Origin: Marinomonas hwangdonensis
GTDB lineage: Bacteria; Pseudomonadota; Gammaproteobacteria; Pseudomonadales; Marinomonadaceae
NCBI RefSeq assembly: GCF_003721245.1
Contig: NZ_RIZG01000008.1
Location: forward strand, 62,001 to 126,000
Length of the DNA: 64,000 bases
Reading direction: 5' to 3'
The notes below the pieces were generated by a model. That model searched no databases. It saw only the letters and a program-made list of their open reading frames with translations, and had not been told where the DNA came from. How positions within the stretch are numbered: the first letter of the stretch is position 1; each line of letters starts with the position of its first letter. Of the stretch, positions 9,714-18,830 are shown one piece after another. The translations under genes were made by a program, and so were the position numbers.

Positions 9714-10100
9714 TTGATTATTGGTATTGGTACAGATTTGGTAGAAATTGAACGCATTGCTCAGTCAATCGACCGACTTGGAGAGCGTTTTATTGATCGC
9801 ATACTGACAGCAGAGGAGAAAGCACGCTGGGCCAGCATCGGTCATCATCAAGTGGCGAATGCATTTGTTGCGAAGCGTTTTGCCGCCAAGGAAGCCGCAG
9901 TGAAAGCGTTAGGAACAGGTATTGGGGCGGGCGTGAGTTTTCAGCATTTCAGTGTGAGTAATCTGCCAACAGGGCAACCTTTCCTTTTGGTGGATGACAG
10001 CATTACAGCGCGTTTTGCTTTCCCTGTTTCTTGGCACTTAAGTTTAACGGACGAAAAAGCCTACGCTCAAGCTTTCGTGGTACTCGAATCTAAGGGCTGA
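9714..10100 (+). CDS. acpS: Holo-[acyl-carrier-protein] synthase
   Basis: Transfers 4'-phosphopantetheine from CoA to apo-ACP, activating it for fatty acid synthesis. The 128-residue protein begins 'MIIGIGTDLVEIERI', with the metal-binding Asp at residue 8, and contains the 'KRFAAKEAAVKALGTGIG' motif with the second metal ligand Glu. The start is TTG at 9714, supported by AAAGGTGAA just upstream and by the conserved N-terminus. Its 3' end overlaps the convergent sensor kinase gene by 34 bp. Confidence 0.95.
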   Translation: MIIGIGTDLVEIERIAQSIDRLGERFIDRILTAEEKARWASIGHHQVANAFVAKRFAAKEAAVKALGTGIGAGVSFQHFSVSNLPTGQPFLLVDDSITARFAFPVSWHLSLTDEKAYAQAFVVLESKG

Positions 10101-12880
10101 GGCCAAGGGATCAGTTTTCTGTGATTCAGCAGATCTTCAATAGTGTCAATAAAATCATCGACGACGCCGTCGACTTCTTCTAACCCGAGCTCTTTCAAGT
10201 GGGTTTCTAGAAAACCCGCATGGCGAGAAATAGCGAGCGTGCCAGTGTATTTTGATGCCCCATGAATTCTGTGTACGACTTCAATCAGCTTTTGTGTGTT
10301 TTGATGTTCAAGATGATGTCGAATGAGTTTTATTTCAGCCTCGAGTGAATCGGCCAACATATCAAACATTTCTTTCGCAATCGACACTTTCCCATCAACA
10401 ATACTAAGTGCTTTATCTAGGTCAAAAATGTGCAATAGTTTGGCATCAACCTGTTCTTGGAAGCTATCGGTATTCGCCCGCCATGTTTCTATGGTACTGA
10501 ACAAGAGCGCTTCATCTATAGGTTTCGTTAAGTAGGCATTCATGCCGCTGGCGAGAATTTGCTGTTGTTCTGATCCTAAGGCATGCGCTGTCAAAGCGAT
10601 GATAGGCGTGTTTTTAAGTGGCTCTAGTTGTCGCAATTGTCGAGTGGTTTCCATACCATCCATTTCTGGCATTTGGATGTCCATGAAAATAATATCAAAA
10701 TGCTCTTCCAGTGCCATTTTAATGGCTTGTGAGCCACTGTAAGCCAAGGATACTTTAACGCCAGCAGGCGTGAGCCAGTGGTCAAGAAGCTGCAAGTTAA
10801 TGGGGGAGTCATCCACAGCCAGTACCTTAATGCCCTTGATGTTTTCTTTGTTGAGGTCTTTATCGATATGCGTTTGTATTGTTGCTGCAGAGCCATCATG
10901 GGGGTGATCAAGTTGATTGAGTGTCTTGTACAGGCGTTCTTGGCTAATGGGTTTTAATAAAAAATCAGCGCATAAGTGCTTTAGGTCTGAATAGTGTGCT
11001 ATTTGTCCAGGGGGTTGGATCATTAGAATACAAGGAATATCAAATTGCTGTTTGCAATAGCTAATCAGTTCTTGGCATTCTTTTTTGCCCTTTTCCCCCG
11101 GGCACACATTGAGCAAGATTGCGTCAATATGTTCATGCTGCCTATGTAATGTTGAAATCAACTGTTCTAGATCGGTGCACGCTGTGCATTGGGCGCCAAT
11201 GCTGTCCAGATAACGCGTTAAATAGTACTTATATGCCGGACTGGGCTCCAAGATAACCACATGGCGCTGTAACGCGGGTTTTTGTGTCGGCGGATTAGGT
11301 GACACTTGCAGAACCAGGCTAAAACGAAAAGTAGAACCAGTTCCTGGCGCGCTACTCACTTCGATATGACCATTCATTTGTTCAACCAGTTTTTTGGTGA
11401 TGACAAGTCCTAGACCGGTACCACCAAATTGACGGGTTGTACTGGTGTCCACCTGAGAAAAAGGCTTGAATAAACGGTGTATTTTGTCTTCAGCAATGCC
11501 AATACCTGTGTCGATAACTTGGAAGGATAGGGTGATGTTTTGATTCGCCTGAGAGGTCATGGAGACTTTAGTGCGTACTGAGCCTTGATGGGTAAACTTA
11601 ATGGCATTACCAACCAAGTTGGTTAGGATTTGACGAATTCGTGTACTGTCGCCGATTAACCACTCTGGGACATCTGAGTTAAAATCAGGCACTAGATCAA
11701 TTTGTTTTTCTTTAGTCAATAAGTGAATGCTTAAGGTCTGATAGACGTCATCGACGATGGTCTTGAGGTTAAAATGATTGTTTTCTAGATTAAGTTTACC
11801 TGCCTCAATTTTTGAAAAGTCTAAAATGTCACCAATAATTGCTAACAGGCTGTTTGTGGATTGTTCAATAGTGTCCACGTAGAGACGATGCTGAGGGTCT
11901 TTTATGTCTTTTTGTAGAGTTTTTGTGTAGCCCAAAATAGCATTTAATGGTGTTCTAACCTCGTGGCTAATGTTTGCGAGAAACTGAGACTTCAAACGGC
12001 TTGATTCCATGGCTTCACGATTTGCGATATGAAGCTGAGCACTTTTTTCTTCCATGCTGTCCATACTGCGGCGAATATCTTCAGTGGCTTGCTCAATACC
12101 AGCCATTAATTCTTCATTATGATGTTCAAGTCTTTCAGTAATATCCAAAATATCCTTTTGCAGTGCTGCATACTCTGGCGGAAGCTTCATCAGTTTGACG
12201 GAAGAGAACTGGCCTTTAACGAGCTTATGCAAAGCGGTATTGAGGCGCACAATAGGTTGTGTAATGAATTTCGATGCATGGAACGCGACAAAAAACGCCA
12301 AGATATTGAAGCATATCAAGAGAAAAATCACCAAACTGGTGTACTGGTATTGTGCTACTTGCAAAGAGGATTTATCGGCCTCAACCTTAACCCAACCGAT
12401 AAGATTACGTTGGCTGTTGGGGGTGAACAAATCTGTTTGTGCATCAAAATTGCCATCAAGTGTGTTGTTTGAATAGTAAATGGCACTAATGGATTCTAAA
12501 TGAGTATCGTATTCTTTTGTTGTTTGTTGCTTGGGAAAGGCGGAGCGTGTCTGTTGAGGTGATTTACCCAACTCAGCGAGCAGATTTTGCTCGCTGTTAA
12601 AGAGTTGAATGCTGCTGATATCTTGATTGTTAAGCGCATTTTGTAAAATTCGATGCATCATATTCTGGTCAGAAAAAACGACGGCGTATTCGCTGGTAGT
12701 AGCAACCTGCTGTGTCACATGGATAACTCGGGTGTGTAAATTATGGTTTAGGTCGACAAATCGCGTAGCCAAAAGAAAGAGGCTCGAGATAACCGATAAA
12801 ATCAATGCGGGGGTAAAGAGTGCCCAAAAAAGCTTGTTGTTTAAGCTGAGTCTTGGCAAATTTAGAGAGGCAAATTTCAT
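10067..12880 (-). CDS. barA: BarA/GacS-family hybrid sensor histidine kinase
   Basis: Membrane phosphorelay kinase expected to signal to a GacA/UvrY-type regulator and so to Csr/Rsm small RNAs. Order over 937 residues: membrane helix (about 18-40), periplasmic sensor domain, second helix (about 182-203), HAMP, dimerisation/phosphoacceptor domain with His306 in 'ANISHEVRTPLNAILGY', ATPase domain with 'DTGIGI' and 'GGTGLGLVI', a degenerate receiver-like domain (about 540-655), a true receiver with Asp734 in 'FMDIQMPEMDG', and a C-terminal Hpt with His873 in 'VHRIHGASKYTG'. The place beside cysM-rlmD-relA-mazG matches gacS in Pseudomonas. No cognate regulator gene is in the window. The gene ends inside acpS on the opposite strand. 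Confidence 0.94.
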   Translation of the reverse strand: MKFASLNLPRLSLNNKLFWALFTPALILSVISSLFLLATRFVDLNHNLHTRVIHVTQQVATTSEYAVVFSDQNMMHRILQNALNNQDISSIQLFNSEQNLLAELGKSPQQTRSAFPKQQTTKEYDTHLESISAIYYSNNTLDGNFDAQTDLFTPNSQRNLIGWVKVEADKSSLQVAQYQYTSLVIFLLICFNILAFFVAFHASKFITQPIVRLNTALHKLVKGQFSSVKLMKLPPEYAALQKDILDITERLEHHNEELMAGIEQATEDIRRSMDSMEEKSAQLHIANREAMESSRLKSQFLANISHEVRTPLNAILGYTKTLQKDIKDPQHRLYVDTIEQSTNSLLAIIGDILDFSKIEAGKLNLENNHFNLKTIVDDVYQTLSIHLLTKEKQIDLVPDFNSDVPEWLIGDSTRIRQILTNLVGNAIKFTHQGSVRTKVSMTSQANQNITLSFQVIDTGIGIAEDKIHRLFKPFSQVDTSTTRQFGGTGLGLVITKKLVEQMNGHIEVSSAPGTGSTFRFSLVLQVSPNPPTQKPALQRHVVILEPSPAYKYYLTRYLDSIGAQCTACTDLEQLISTLHRQHEHIDAILLNVCPGEKGKKECQELISYCKQQFDIPCILMIQPPGQIAHYSDLKHLCADFLLKPISQERLYKTLNQLDHPHDGSAATIQTHIDKDLNKENIKGIKVLAVDDSPINLQLLDHWLTPAGVKVSLAYSGSQAIKMALEEHFDIIFMDIQMPEMDGMETTRQLRQLEPLKNTPIIALTAHALGSEQQQILASGMNAYLTKPIDEALLFSTIETWRANTDSFQEQVDAKLLHIFDLDKALSIVDGKVSIAKEMFDMLADSLEAEIKLIRHHLEHQNTQKLIEVVHRIHGASKYTGTLAISRHAGFLETHLKELGLEEVDGVVDDFIDTIEDLLNHRKLIPWPQPLDSSTTKA

Positions 12881-13380
12881 AGTATTGGTTGCAGACTGGA
12901 TAACGGGTCGGTTGATTGTATAGCACTCGATACAGTAACAAGAGATCCAGTAACAAGAGATCCAGTAAAAGGTGTTTTGTCGTACATTACGTTTGTTTTC
13001 ATCGCGATCACATGTTTGCCGTTGTTCGTAGAGTTTTAGTGGTATCTAAGCGTATTAGCGCCAAGCATGCTTAGGTATTTTGTCATGGGGACTTGTTACA
13101 TGGTCGGTGTTATTTTTGCCCTCATTTGAGATAATGCGTCATATTGGAAGCGCGAAAATGCGTAATGCAAATATAGTATTACGCTAAAATGTGAAATCAA
13201 CACTAAGTTTATAACGCTTTTATATTGTACTGTTTGTCGTCTGTGCTTTCTAATACACAAAAATAGAGAGCAATAATCAACTGGGCAAACATGGTATTTT
13301 TCACGAAAAGTGTGTCTCGTATTGGGGTGTAAACATTTAGTTTCATTCCCTCTGTCATCAATGTCAATGAAGTTTTTTAT
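12881..13380. other. 500-bp spacer between divergent barA and cysM
   Basis: I see no credible gene here. It must carry the promoters for barA (leftward) and cysM (rightward). It holds a short 15-bp tandem repeat (12933-12968) and an inverted repeat GCGTAAT (13160-13166) / ATTACGC (13178-13184), which could be a hairpin or an operator. The palindrome AAGCATGCTT lies near 13060-13075. There is no cluster of GGA loops of the kind that marks Rsm/Csr small RNAs, and no tRNA fold. Confidence 0.5.
12933..12968. repeat. 15-bp tandem repeat, about 2.4 copies
   Basis: The unit CAGTAACAAGAGATC occurs at 12933-12947 and 12948-12962, and a third partial copy CAGTAA begins at 12963. It lies in the 5' region of barA, about 55 bp from its start codon. 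Confidence 0.8.
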
Positions 13381-14271
13381 ATGATTCAGTATCCGAGTAT
13401 CGAGTCCTTGATTGGGCAAACCCCCTTGGTTCGCTTACAGCGCATCAACCCAAATCCGAGTAACACTGTGTTGTTAAAGTTAGAGGGACAAAACCCTGCG
13501 GGGTCGGTGAAAGATCGTCCCGCGTTGAACATGATACTTCAGGCTGAGTTGCGTGGAGACATCAAGCCTGGTGATAGTTTAATTGAGGCAACCAGTGGCA
13601 ATACTGGTATAGCGCTTGCTATGGCGGCGGCCATCAAAGGCTATAAAATGCACTTGATTATGCCAGATAATATGAGCCAAGAACGTAAATCTGCTATGGC
13701 GGCATACGGCGCTATTCTACACTTGGTGACAAAAGCCGAGGGTATGGAACGGGCTCGAGATCTTGCTCAAGAGATGCAGGAGCAAGGCATAGGTATTGTG
13801 CTGAATCAGTTTGCTAATCCTGATAATCCCAATGCACATTATATTTCCACTGGCCCAGAGATTTGGCAGCAAACTCAGGGTACGGTGACGCACTTTATTA
13901 GTTCAATGGGAACAACGGGCACCATTATGGGGGTGTCTAAGTACCTTAAAGAACAGAATGCCGCAGTACAAATTATCGGCCTGCAACCCCAAGATGGTGC
14001 CAGTATTCCAGGCATTCGTCGTTGGCCAGAAGCCTACTTACCCTCTATTTTTGACGCTGCTCGAGTTGATAAGGTCATGGACGTTTCTCAAGAAATGGCT
14101 GAAGTAACCATGCGACGTCTGGCAAAAGAAGAAGGGATTTTTTGTGGTGTTTCATCGGGTGGCTCAGTTGCCACAGCTTTGGCTTTGTCGGAACAGTTGT
14201 CCAATGCGGTGATTGTAGCGATTGTTTGTGATCGTGGTGATCGATATTTGTCGACAGGGGTTTTTGACTAA
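13381..14271 (+). CDS. cysM: Cysteine synthase B (O-acetylserine sulfhydrylase B)
   Basis: PLP enzyme that makes cysteine from O-acetylserine and sulfide, or S-sulfocysteine from thiosulfate. The 296 residues include the PLP lysine Lys44 in 'NPAGSVKDRPA', the substrate loop 'EATSGNTGIAL' near residue 73, and the PLP phosphate glycine loop 'SSMGTTGTIMG'. The CysM-type 'RRWPEAYLPSIFD' segment and the C-terminal 'CDRGDRYLSTGVF' support isozyme B over CysK. The start is ATG at 13381; the Shine-Dalgarno is poor, and the assignment rests on the conserved N-terminus. Confidence 0.94.
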   Translation: MIQYPSIESLIGQTPLVRLQRINPNPSNTVLLKLEGQNPAGSVKDRPALNMILQAELRGDIKPGDSLIEATSGNTGIALAMAAAIKGYKMHLIMPDNMSQERKSAMAAYGAILHLVTKAEGMERARDLAQEMQEQGIGIVLNQFANPDNPNAHYISTGPEIWQQTQGTVTHFISSMGTTGTIMGVSKYLKEQNAAVQIIGLQPQDGASIPGIRRWPEAYLPSIFDAARVDKVMDVSQEMAEVTMRRLAKEEGIFCGVSSGGSVATALALSEQLSNAVIVAIVCDRGDRYLSTGVFD

Positions 14272-14368
14272 GTCGTTGGTCAAAGTTTGCTTTCGCGTGC
14301 AGTTTAGTTCGCGGATGCGATAGAATGGCGACGAGAAAATTCAGTACTCAGGAAAAAGAGAGCTTCCT

Positions 14369-15700
14369 TTGCGAAAAAGAACCCCCCCGCGTCGAATTGC
14401 CAAACCACAGCCACTTGGTCCAGTTATGACCTATGCAGTAGATGGTTTGACCCATGAAGCAAAAGGCGTAGCCCGTCTGCAGGGTAAAGTCACCTTTATA
14501 GAAGGGGCTTTACCTGGTGAAACGGTGACGGCGCAAGTGACTAAAGCCGGTCGTCGATTCGATGAGGCGGTATTAAAAGATATCCTCGAACCTAGCCCAG
14601 ATCGAATGGATCCTGCTTGCTCACATTTCCATCAGTGCGGCGGCTGTAGCTTTCAACATTTAACGAACGAAAAACAATTGGCCGCAAAGGCCGATTGGCT
14701 ACAAGGGCAATTACGCCACCTTATCACGACACAAGACCTTGAATTATTGTCGGATGTTTCTATAGGCTATCGCCGTCGTGCACGTCTCTCAATCCATCGT
14801 AAAAATGGGAAAACCGTATTAGGTTATCGTGGTAAAGCTTCAAACGATATTGTCTCTATCGAACGCTGTATTGTGTTGACCGAGCGTTTACAAAAGGTCT
14901 TTGCGTCTTTAAAAAGTGCTCTACTCGAGGATGAATTGGCGGTCATCTTGGGGCACATTGAGTTGCTAGAAGACACAAAAGGGGTTTCTGTTGTATTCAG
15001 ATTAACGTCTCCCTTAGTCAATGAGCTGAAAAAACAGTGGGATAATTGGGCGCAAGCACAAGATGTGAGTGTCTATTGGCAAGCACCAAAATCCAGCAAA
15101 GCAGACGTGACGCTTGACTCAATGCGCTATTATGACCTGAAAGATAGAGACCTAGGGGAGATAAGGTTGATATATCACCCCCAAGACTTTACTCAAGTCA
15201 ATGCGACTATGAATCAAAAAATGGTGACTCAAGCCATGGACTGGTTAAATTTGAATGACCAAGATGTCGTCCTGGATTTGTTTTGTGGCGTAGGCAATTT
15301 TTCCTTGCCGCTGGCACAGCGAGCACGAACGGTGATTGGCGTTGAGTTACAAGAGAGTATGGTGGACCACGCTCGAAAGAATGCCCAACTGAATCATATG
15401 GACAATGTGTCCTTTATTGCGGCAGACTTAACAAAATCATTTCAAAATGAACTTTCTAACGAGCAGGTAACCAAAGTACTGTTAGATCCTCCAAGAGCAG
15501 GCGCTTTTGAGTTTCTAGACAGCATTATTAAAATCGGACCTATACAAATATTGTATGTTTCTTGCAACGCTTCTACTTTAGCAAGGGATGCAGAGTACCT
15601 AGTCGCAAAAGGATATCGTGTATTGAGAGTGAGTTTGATGGATATGTTTCCTCAGACCTCTCATGTTGAAACCATGATGCTATTGCAAAAAAAGAAGTAA
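14369..15700 (+). CDS. rlmD: 23S rRNA (uracil-1939-C5)-methyltransferase RlmD
   Basis: SAM-dependent enzyme that makes m5U1939 in 23S rRNA (old name RumA). The 443-residue protein has an N-terminal TRAM domain (about 15-75), iron-sulfur cluster cysteines Cys84, Cys90, Cys93 and Cys167, the SAM motif 'VLDLFCGVGNFSLPLA', a 'DPPRAGAFE' motif and the catalytic Cys in 'LYVSCNASTLARD'. The start is TTG at 14369, with GGAAAAAGAGAG upstream; the basic 'RKRTPPRR' N-terminus is usual in the family. relA follows 16 nt later, so the two are probably cotranscribed. Confidence 0.95.
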   Translation: MRKRTPPRRIAKPQPLGPVMTYAVDGLTHEAKGVARLQGKVTFIEGALPGETVTAQVTKAGRRFDEAVLKDILEPSPDRMDPACSHFHQCGGCSFQHLTNEKQLAAKADWLQGQLRHLITTQDLELLSDVSIGYRRRARLSIHRKNGKTVLGYRGKASNDIVSIERCIVLTERLQKVFASLKSALLEDELAVILGHIELLEDTKGVSVVFRLTSPLVNELKKQWDNWAQAQDVSVYWQAPKSSKADVTLDSMRYYDLKDRDLGEIRLIYHPQDFTQVNATMNQKMVTQAMDWLNLNDQDVVLDLFCGVGNFSLPLAQRARTVIGVELQESMVDHARKNAQLNHMDNVSFIAADLTKSFQNELSNEQVTKVLLDPPRAGAFEFLDSIIKIGPIQILYVSCNASTLARDAEYLVAKGYRVLRVSLMDMFPQTSHVETMMLLQKKK

Positions 15701-15716
15701 ATTGAAGGGCAGATAA

Positions 15717-17966
15717 ATGGTAACGGTAAGAAAAGATCACCCTGTTTTGGACGATGGCACTGTCGATATTGACGCTTGGATGGGGCAGTTTTCCCATCTG
15801 ATGGATGAGAGCGCACGGGTTCCCTTACGCATGGCTTGCGAGTTGGCGCGTCAGGCTGACTTACAGAGTGCTCGTCCATCCTACTGGGGCGCTCAAACTA
15901 ATACCTTCCGCGCAGGGCTGGAAATGGTTGAAATTCTGTCCGGTTTTCGTGCCGATCAGGATTCTCTTGTTGCTGCTGCTTTATATCGCGCCGTACGTGA
16001 AGATCAACTACCGCTTTCCCGTGTCACAGACATGTTTGGTCGAAAAGTGTCTTCTATCATAGAAGGGGTTATTCGCATGGGAGAAGTATCCAAAAACTTG
16101 TCCGCGGATACGGCCTCTGAAGTATTAGGTCGCAGCGATAATCAGCTTGAGTCGTTGCGCAAAATGCTGGTGTCTATTATTGATGATGTCCGTGTAGTCC
16201 TGATCAAACTCGCCGAGCGTGCCTGTGCTATAAAAGAAGCCAAACATCAAAGCGAAGAGCGTCGTGTGGCGGTTGCCTTAGAAGTGCAAAGTGTCTATGC
16301 ACCGTTAGCGCATCGTTTAGGTATTGGCCATATTAAATGGGAACTTGAAGACCTGTCTTTTCGATACTTATACCCCTTCGATTATAAAAGAATTGCGTCA
16401 TGGCTTGATGAAAAGCGCCTAGACAGACAACAGTTTATTGATGACGTTATTCAGCTTCTAGATCAGCGTTTAAAAGGCATTAATATTCACGCAGATTTAA
16501 TGGGCCGCGCTAAGCACATATACAGTATTTGGCGCAAAATGAAGCGTAAAAATATCGATTTTGACGAAGTGTATGACGTTAGAGCGGTAAGGATTTTAGT
16601 TGATGAGACCATGGAGTGTTACGGCGTTCTTGGGGTCGTACATAATTTATGGCGTCCTATCCCGCAAGAATTTGATGATTATATCAGTAACCCGAAATCG
16701 AACGGCTACCAATCTCTTCACACGGCGGTCATTGGTCCACAGGGTCGTGCTCTAGAAATCCAAATCCGTACTCACAAAATGCATGAAGATGCGGAGCTGG
16801 GGGTGTGTGCCCATTGGAAATATAAAGGAACCGATTTAAGTTCTAATAGCTCAAGCTATGAAGAGAAGTTGCAGTGGTTAAGAACCATATTGGATTTCCA
16901 TGAAGTGCAAGGCGACCTAGAGTCATTGTCTGAACAAGTGCGCAGTGACATAGAGCAAGATCGTATTTATGTCTTTACGCCGGAAGGACATGTTGTTGAT
17001 CTACCCGTCAATGCAACCCCTGTTGATTTTGCTTATCGAGTACACACTGAGATTGGCCATAGATGCCGTGGCGCTAAGGTCAATGGCAAAATTATTTCCC
17101 TCGTGACGCATTTAAAAACCGGTGACAAGGTTGAAATTCTGACAACGAAAGAAGGCGGACCAAGTCGAGACTGGTTGCACCCAACTTTGGGTTACGTTCA
17201 AACCAACCGAGCCCGTGCTAAGATCCAGAACTGGTTTAGAAAAGAAGACAGAGATAAAAACTTAGACGCGGGCAAACATCTATTAGATAAGCAACTAAGA
17301 CGCCTCGGCTTTGAAGACAATCGCATCGATCTGCAAACCATATCGTCGCGCTTTAACTTCTCCAACGCGGATGAAGTGTATGTTGCTCTGGGCGCAGGTG
17401 ACATACAGCTATCAAGGGTGTTACGAGTCATAGATGATACTTATAGCCTAAATGGTGAAACGACCCCCGCACGGCCCATCCGCTTAAAGAAAAGTCGTCA
17501 TCGTTCTTCAGATAATGACATTCACATTTTGGGTGTAGGGAAACTGCTGACCCAAATGGCCAAATGTTGTACCCCCATACCCGGTGACGGTATTGTCGGT
17601 TTTATTACTCAGGGACGTGGTGTTTCTGTGCATCGACAAGACTGCATTAACGTGGTGCAGCTTGGTTTGGATGAACCGGAGCGTATTGTTGACGTTAGCT
17701 GGGGTGAGGAGCTGGATAATCAATATCCTGTCAATATCCAAGTAGAAGCGTACGATCGCACAGGATTGCTCAATGATATAACCGGGTTGCTGGCTAATGA
17801 GAAGGTCAATTTGCTATCCATGAATACCTTGTCGACAAAAGAAAGTCACACCGCCATTATTCGATTTACCATCGAGGTGGGTGAGTTGAGTGTATTGAGC
17901 AAGTTGTTACATCGCATCAATCAGCTGCCCAATGTGCTTAATGTATTTAGAGAGAAAGACTTTTGA
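15717..17966 (+). CDS. relA: GTP pyrophosphokinase RelA (ppGpp synthetase I)
   Basis: Ribosome-associated alarmone synthetase of the stringent response. The 749-residue protein has an N-terminal pseudo-hydrolase domain in which the HD metal site of SpoT/Rel is lost ('ALYRAVREDQ' where a His-Asp pair is expected), the synthetase domain with 'YDVRAVRILV' and 'NPKSNGYQSLHTAV', a TGS domain ('DRIYVFTPEGHVVDLP'), a Cys-rich zinc-finger region ('KCCTPIPGDGIVGF', 'HRQDC') and a C-terminal ACT domain. This architecture supports RelA rather than bifunctional SpoT. The stop overlaps the proposed mazG start. Confidence 0.96.
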   Translation: MVTVRKDHPVLDDGTVDIDAWMGQFSHLMDESARVPLRMACELARQADLQSARPSYWGAQTNTFRAGLEMVEILSGFRADQDSLVAAALYRAVREDQLPLSRVTDMFGRKVSSIIEGVIRMGEVSKNLSADTASEVLGRSDNQLESLRKMLVSIIDDVRVVLIKLAERACAIKEAKHQSEERRVAVALEVQSVYAPLAHRLGIGHIKWELEDLSFRYLYPFDYKRIASWLDEKRLDRQQFIDDVIQLLDQRLKGINIHADLMGRAKHIYSIWRKMKRKNIDFDEVYDVRAVRILVDETMECYGVLGVVHNLWRPIPQEFDDYISNPKSNGYQSLHTAVIGPQGRALEIQIRTHKMHEDAELGVCAHWKYKGTDLSSNSSSYEEKLQWLRTILDFHEVQGDLESLSEQVRSDIEQDRIYVFTPEGHVVDLPVNATPVDFAYRVHTEIGHRCRGAKVNGKIISLVTHLKTGDKVEILTTKEGGPSRDWLHPTLGYVQTNRARAKIQNWFRKEDRDKNLDAGKHLLDKQLRRLGFEDNRIDLQTISSRFNFSNADEVYVALGAGDIQLSRVLRVIDDTYSLNGETTPARPIRLKKSRHRSSDNDIHILGVGKLLTQMAKCCTPIPGDGIVGFITQGRGVSVHRQDCINVVQLGLDEPERIVDVSWGEELDNQYPVNIQVEAYDRTGLLNDITGLLANEKVNLLSMNTLSTKESHTAIIRFTIEVGELSVLSKLLHRINQLPNVLNVFREKDF

Positions 17967-18766
17967 GCCCTTCTATGTCACAACTGCTTTATCTTATGTC
18001 GTGTCTAAGAGACGAAATAAATGGCTGTGCTTGGGATAAAAAACAGACCTATAAAAGCATCGCGCCTCACACCTTGGAAGAAGCATATGAAGTGATTGAC
18101 GCGATTGAGCGTGAAGACTTTGAACACTTAAAAGAAGAGTTAGGTGATTTGCTTTTCCAAGTGGTGTTTTACGCTCAAATGGCAGAGGAAGAGCAGCGCT
18201 TTTCTTTTTATGATGTGGCAGCGGGCTTGGTGGAGAAAATGCTGCGCCGTCATCCTCATGTGTTTCCTAACGGTGATTTGGCACGATTTGGTGAACCTTC
18301 CTTGTTGACTGAGCAGCAGATTGCTGAACAGTGGCAAAAAATCAAAGCCGAAGAAAAAGGCGTGCCTGATGCTCATGTGTTATCCAGTGTGCCTGTTTCT
18401 ATGCCCGCGCTGATGCAAGCGGTCAAAATCCAACAGAAAGTTGCTAAAGTTGGATTTGATTGGCCTGATGTTGGTCTTGTCTTCGATAAAATTAGAGAAG
18501 AGCTGGATGAGCTAGAGGAAGCGCTTAAAGAACAAAATCCATCTCATGTTGAAGAAGAAATGGGTGATGTTTTGTTTGCGGTGACCAACTTAGCCCGACA
18601 CTTAAAAGTGTCACCCGATATTGCATTAAATAAGACAAATATAAAATTTCGACGTCGTTTTGGTCGAGTGGAAGAATTGGTAGCTGCTGATCAAAAGTCG
18701 CTCTCAGAATGTTCCTTAGAGGCGTTGGATCGTCACTGGGATCAAGCAAAGCGTGAAGGTCTATAA
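17963..18766 (+). CDS. mazG: Nucleoside triphosphate pyrophosphohydrolase MazG
   Basis: Hydrolyses (d)NTPs to NMP and pyrophosphate; in E. coli it also affects ppGpp levels, which fits coupling to relA. The 267-residue protein has two tandem MazG domains, each with an EExxE...ExxD metal motif: 'EEAYEVIDAI'...'EELGDLLFQVVF' in the first and 'EELDELEEAL'...'EEMGDVLFAV' in the second. The TTG at 17963 overlaps the relA stop (TTGA) and has AGAGAG upstream; an in-frame ATG at 17975 is a possible alternative. Confidence 0.94.
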   Translation: MSPSMSQLLYLMSCLRDEINGCAWDKKQTYKSIAPHTLEEAYEVIDAIEREDFEHLKEELGDLLFQVVFYAQMAEEEQRFSFYDVAAGLVEKMLRRHPHVFPNGDLARFGEPSLLTEQQIAEQWQKIKAEEKGVPDAHVLSSVPVSMPALMQAVKIQQKVAKVGFDWPDVGLVFDKIREELDELEEALKEQNPSHVEEEMGDVLFAVTNLARHLKVSPDIALNKTNIKFRRRFGRVEELVAADQKSLSECSLEALDRHWDQAKREGL

Positions 18767-18830
18767 ATCTGTATGATGAATAAAAAGATGTCTCTTTAAC
18801 CGATGTCGTTGGTAATTTTAGGAGGGTGAA

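Noticed and set aside
12881..13380. Rsm/Csr-type small RNA next to the BarA homologue
   Set aside because: There is no series of GGA motifs in hairpin loops and no terminator, on either strand.
13096..13419. 107-codon minus-strand frame in the barA-cysM spacer
   Set aside because: It runs into the cysM start, lacks a clear ribosome-binding site and has no protein-like pattern.
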